Of a stretch of 64,000 nt of DNA, positions 45,101 to 64,000 are shown piece after piece. Source of the stretch: Hormiphora californensis. Lineage: Eukaryota > Ctenophora > Tentaculata > Cydippida > Pleurobrachiidae. Location of the stretch: the NCBI GenBank assembly GCA_020137815.1, contig CM035356.1:3845063-3909062 (forward strand), written 5' to 3'. Positions within the stretch are counted from its first letter, which is position 1. Each line of letters opens with the position of its first letter. The notes below the pieces were generated by a model that saw only the letters and a list, made by a program, of their open reading frames with translations, made no database searches and had not been told where the DNA came from. The translations under genes and the position numbers were made by a program.

Positions 45101-47267
45101 TCCTGATCCAAAAGCGCTGTCGAACACTGCAGTTTTAGAAACACCATACACGCCTATACCGAGAATCGCCCCTGAAAATAAGCACCGTTTTTAGGAATAT
45201 TTTTTAAATTTTTACTGGCGTCAAGTTAGTTTCCGGATCAAATAATGAAACATGAAACTTTAAAAAACTAAAGAAGATATGCAAATCAGTTTTAAAAGTA
45301 GTTACACATTGCCAGTTTACACACGATACTCATAATATAATGATGAACGACCTTGATCACGTTGCCTTCTGAATTCCCTAAACTCGATCATTATTGAGAA
45401 ATGAAAAATGATTAAAAACAACATTAACTCCAGTCTCCAGTTTTTTGTCTTCTCCGATAAGATTCATCCAAGAAAGAATGGGATTATTAATTCCAGTTAA
45501 TCCTGTCAAGAGATTTGTCCTGAAACTCAAACCAAGTCCTGAATCCCTCATCCCTCTCACACATCCTCTCACACTCCCTCATCACATCCACACACCCTGA
45601 CTCCACCGCCTGCCATCTCCTCAGATCAGCCACAGTCCTCTCTGGAAGCTCTACCACTCCCCCCTGGGTGGCGGTGTAAAGCCTCTTCAGATGGTGTATA
45701 GCCAGACCTAACAGGGCTGCCCTGTGTACCAGGAACATAACACACCTTATGGGTGGGATGATGTCCGGGTAGGTACTGTCTACCTTCTCAATCACCTGCT
45801 GGAGGGTCATGTGACCTGCCCTGGTTACCATGGCAACCATGTTCATGAATGCGGGTAGGTTGTTGGCCCGGACCATCAGATTTATACCCTCATCCAGCCG
45901 GTCTGCCTGCCTGAACAAGTGGGACCCATATCGGTGAAGGGTGAAGGAGCATCCTGGTTTTAGGTTCAGAGCAAGCTTGTAAAGCTCCTCTGCTTTCGGT
46001 TGGGCGCTCCTGTCAAACAGCATCCAAGTACTGGCAAGTCTGGATAGGTTGACAGAGTGATACCCGTCCCGTGCCTCCCACGCCTTCTTCAACATCCGTT
46101 CAATGTCTCCCCGGTACCTGTGAGCTAGGGCACTGGCAGGACCTGCATTGTGGAACGAGGATAGAATCGAGGGGAGGCAGGTGAACCTATCTGAGGCTGT
46201 CATCAACAAGCTGATCTCACTTGAAGGGACTTCCTTGTATCGACCACGGGCTCTCCTCTCCTTTGCCAGCGCCTTTCCGTGGTAATACGCGAATAGGTGG
46301 GTATAAAAAGGGGAGGTTGAGATGCTGCTGAAACAGTTTATTGCCTCGTGGAAACTGTGTAGGGTTAGGTGATACCAACCACGGAGTGCAGTTGCAATGT
46401 CCGATTCGTGGTGGATTGGGTCATCCAAACCCTCTTGTCCCTTAGTTAACCACTCCATAGCCCACCGGGTATTAAAGAGAATGGCTCTCAGCTCGCCTGG
46501 ACAATGACAAGGTAGTCCTGTGCAGACACCTCCTCCCCTCCAACCATCACCTTCTCAACTCCCTCTCCCAGCAGATCACCCACACTCAGCTGCCCTACCG
46601 CCACCTCAGCCTCCACCAGCTCAATGTTCCTCTCCACGGAGCCCTTCCTGAGTCTAAGAAGGAAGAAATCAATAACTGCTGCAAGTAGAGCCACCCCTAC
46701 CTTCCTGATGATTGGATTGAGACATGGTTCCCTGAGTTCCGAGTTGACAGATTCCTCCAGTTCTTTGGTGGTGATGCTGTCCCTGAAGTGAGCAGGGAGG
46801 GGCCAGGTGAAGACGCAATTTAGGTCTGGGTTACCCTCTTTGAGCAGGTCGAGTCGGTGTTTTAGTTGGTTTATACTGTATCCCATTATTGTACTACTGT
46901 AATAATACTGCTGCAACACTAATAGTTAACTAGCAAAAACATAGATCTGATGAGAAGTGAGCATGTGGGTTGGAGCATGAGACAGCTGTAGTAGGATGAA
47001 GTAGTTTCACTGTCACACTGATCATGCTACCTCAGTCATCAGCAGCTCGTGTACTATCAACAAATCACTGGCATAAATCCCCTTTTTTGAAAAATGAAAA
47101 TGATTTGGAACAATAATACAAATCAGAAAACAAATTAAGAAAGCTTGTGTACTAGCTACAAAGACCTTGATGATTCACAACCCAATTTCTATCTTACCTC
47201 CTGTGATGGTAAGTAGGAAGTTAAAGAGGGCGAGAAAGAACCGCAAACTGCGGAAACACCACTCCAT
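42143..47267 (-). CDS. Tetraspanin, 242 aa
   Basis: Six exons on the minus strand: 47267-47198, 45171-45065, 43134-43021, 42848-42751, 42594-42477, 42364-42143. All are GT-AG with matching phases (243 codons including stop). TM1 lies in exon 1 (FFLALFNFLLTITGG). TM2 and the small loop span exons 2-3 (ILGIGVYG, CALFVIGFTGCC), and TM3 exons 3-4. The large extracellular loop has the diagnostic CCG (LKCCGANSTEDW) and PWSCC. TM4 is IIYAGIVGVILLQILLAV, with a short tail NKVEPF. Tetraspanins organise membrane partners such as integrins and Ig proteins. Intron 1 contains the helical-repeat gene and intron 2 a TIR element, which lengthens a naturally small gene. Confidence 0.93.
43259..45025. mobile_element. 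1.77-kb TIR element in tetraspanin intron 2
   Basis: Ends TGGTCATGTTTTTTTTTCAT (continuing TGCACGTT) and the exact complement, flanked by TA on both sides (43257-43258 and 45026-45027). No transposase was recognised. About 43376-43519 reads HVLIFCPDLDEAKHKLGYL and more, resembling the C-terminal end of a LINE polyprotein. About 44078-44970 carries repeated GTGCGGCAC/ACTCAT motifs. TA ends suggest Tc1/mariner-type mobilisation. Confidence 0.6.
44070..44970. repeat. Dispersed degenerate motif, direct then inverted
   Basis: TTACTCAT-A-TGTGCGGCAC-type sequences occur in one orientation at about 44201, 44345 and 44494. They occur inverted (GTGCCGCA-TATGAGTAA) at about 44550, 44706, 44847 and 44948. 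They are spaced 80-150 bp apart and A+T-rich in between. Confidence 0.65.
45487..46919 (-). pseudogene. Uncharacterised helical-repeat (TPR-like) protein, probable single frameshift
   Basis: Two minus-strand frames abut: 46919-46488 (143 aa, or 132 aa from the ATG at 46886) and 46458-45487 (323 aa). The second frame is open upstream of its ATG to within a few bases of the first frame's stop. A shift of one base near 46490 would join YLVIVQAS to RAILFNTRWAMEW in one protein of about 460 aa. The C-terminal part has amphipathic helix pairs resembling TPRs (AEELYKLALNLKPGCSFTLH). I do not recognise the family. It sits, apparently without introns, inside tetraspanin intron 1 on the same strand. 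The shift may be a sequencing error, a real pseudogene or two separate proteins. Confidence 0.55.
46920..47197. other. Short interval between nested gene and tetraspanin exon 1
   Basis: Part of tetraspanin intron 1 and presumably the promoter side of the nested gene. No element was seen. Confidence 0.4.
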
Positions 47268-47553
47268 AGCAGCTGTAGTAGTAGCTCAATGATACACAAT
47301 GTCACAGACAAGGTGTTACATAGGCATCGTTGCTATGGGCACTAATTTAACTAAAGTTGGTGTTACAATAGACAGAAGGAGTGGGTCTCTGTTACTCTGT
47401 TACTGGAGGACTTTTGTCACTGTTGGTGCCCTAAGATCATGTGACGAGAGATAGTATTAGAGAGTAGAGGGCACTATAGGGAGACAGAGTTAGCGAGCTA
47501 AGGGGCACGGAAGGTACATAGAACACCCTCATTTTCCTTTATCACTCCTCCTC

Positions 47554-47621
<68 letters not shown>

Positions 47622-48652
47622 CCAATCTCTGAAAGTGTCCTGGCATTAGTCAGATTACATATGCAGCCTTGATCGATATTCGATAACATATAACACACAT
47701 GCACTCCTCCTATGTTAAAACCGCTCTAATCTCTGTAACGAAAATTCAAATCATAATAATAATCAACTGATTGGCCGGGATGCAATCTAAGTAGATGATC
47801 TGATACTGTGACGTGTTAGGAGATAGAGATTAGCAAACAGGACCAAAGCAGCACAGGGGATGAACGAGGATTGGTTGCTATGGTAACAACCAATGGAGAG
47901 CTTCAGTTGGCAACACGTGACTTGCACAGCTGTGTTCGCATTAAATACACTCACTTGGTTGCTCTCAAAAAACGTAGGGTGGCGCAGTAGGATGGCACGA
48001 GGAAAGCGAGGTTGAGTGGGAGAGACAGATATGAGCATAGGTGAGAGAGCAGAAACAGAAGTAGAGATGGCTCAGATAGCGTCGAGTCAGTCTACTCATA
48101 GAGCTAGACGAGAAGCTCCTGAGAGAAAGGACGCAGTGAAAGAAGATCGTAAGTCTCTTCTATTCGATCTCACCTCTACTCCTCTCTTATCATATCTCGT
48201 CCTCTATCTCTGCTCTGACTATGCTCTTATCTCTCTTCGTATGTTCTCTTCTACTCCTCCTTCTATATCTCTCTCTCTCTCCCTCTCTCCATCACTAACC
48301 TGCCAGAAATGCGATCAATTTGAGAGCAAACGGAACTTGAAGGAAAATGAATATATGTACCATGAATCCACCTGGTATGAAGACTAAGTAGATAAGCTGT
48401 GAAGCAACCGACACAAGTAAACAACCAATCAGAACTCGTTATTTAGGTCACGTGACTGGTTATCAGCCAATCAGGGATCAGTATTTCCTGATTCGGTCGG
48501 TCCCTGGTAGATAAACTGTGAAGCAATCTATTATTTGATCTTTACAATTATTATGGTTGATATTTGTCTACTCACACTAACCCTTCCACTATGACAGTAG
48601 TTTAGCAGTTAATGGCTGGTAGATCATGACGTGATATATTACTGATATTATC
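47268..48652. promoter_or_regulatory. Divergent intergenic region between tetraspanin and DnaJ
   Basis: The minus-strand tetraspanin starts at 47267 and the plus-strand DnaJ at 48653, so this 1.4 kb holds both promoters. It contains a CT microsatellite (47557-47617). A possible small spliced frame at 48031-48148 was not accepted. No TATA box position can be assigned with confidence. Confidence 0.4.
47557..47617 (+). repeat. (CT)n microsatellite
   Basis: CT run of about 58 bp preceded by CTCCTCCCC. Confidence 0.95.
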
Positions 48653-63833
<15,181 letters not shown>

Positions 63834-64000
63834 GTAATAAAGTAACGGATGTGCAGGGTGTCCCACTTACTTACACTACTTACACCTCCCATTTTGGCCA
63901 TGAGAAGATTAAATAGAGCTCACATTGCACGTACCAACACCCTTCCATTTTCAAACGCCTAGTTTTGTGACAAAGCTAATCACAATTATACCGCTCTGGT

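Noticed and set aside
48031-48387. Small two-exon gene between tetraspanin and DnaJ
   Set aside because: Exon 48031-48148 has a good donor, and 48307 follows an acceptor, but the joined frame stops after five codons. The longer second frame is in the wrong phase.

Overview
The window is nuclear DNA of an animal, probably an invertebrate. The evidence is many short GT-AG introns, and five recognisable metazoan gene types: a seven-Ig-domain transmembrane receptor, an ER calcium-binding reticulocalbin/calumenin, a tetraspanin, a mitochondrial DnaJ (Tid1/DNAJA3 type) and two secreted fucolectin-like F5/8C lectins. Gene style and repeat content would suit a sponge or another early-branching marine animal, but nothing here settles the species. 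No rRNA, tRNA or CRISPR array was seen.

Layout. (1) 1.6-20.4 kb, + strand: a 21-exon Ig receptor gene, whose frame I could follow across every junction to a stop. An intact, very young Ty1/copia retrotransposon (14667-20004) sits antisense in its penultimate intron. (2) 20.9-23.8 kb: retroelement debris, namely an ORF1-only LINE inside a broken retroelement domain, and a palindromic TTAA element. (3) 24.0-35.9 kb: an 11.8-kb composite bounded by perfect 24-bp inverted repeats. Its core is a 35-bp satellite, which holds a gag-only LTR element, a 2775-bp tandem duplication and a 1390-bp TTAA palindrome. (4) 37.8-40.7 kb, + strand: reticulocalbin with seven exons, six EF-hands and a C-terminal HEEL. 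(5) 42.1-47.3 kb, - strand: tetraspanin with six exons. Intron 1 contains an apparently frameshifted helical-repeat gene and intron 2 a TIR element. (6) 48.7-63.8 kb, + strand: mitochondrial DnaJ, running off the right edge. Its 12-kb third intron contains an uncharacterised two-TM protein gene and two duplicated fucolectin-like genes (all - strand), plus several palindromic and hAT-type MITEs.

The genes do not form a pathway. The Ig receptor and tetraspanin are cell-surface proteins, the lectins are secreted, and reticulocalbin and DnaJ are folding/calcium proteins of the ER and mitochondrion. Two features stand out. First, the start of an exon together with its upstream branch point and acceptor has repeatedly been tandemly duplicated, in three unrelated genes. 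Second, the window is rich in non-autonomous palindromic elements whose target-site duplications (TTAA, TA, 8 bp, 9 bp) can be read directly. A stretch at about 5.9-7.4 kb looks like poor-quality sequence rather than biology.
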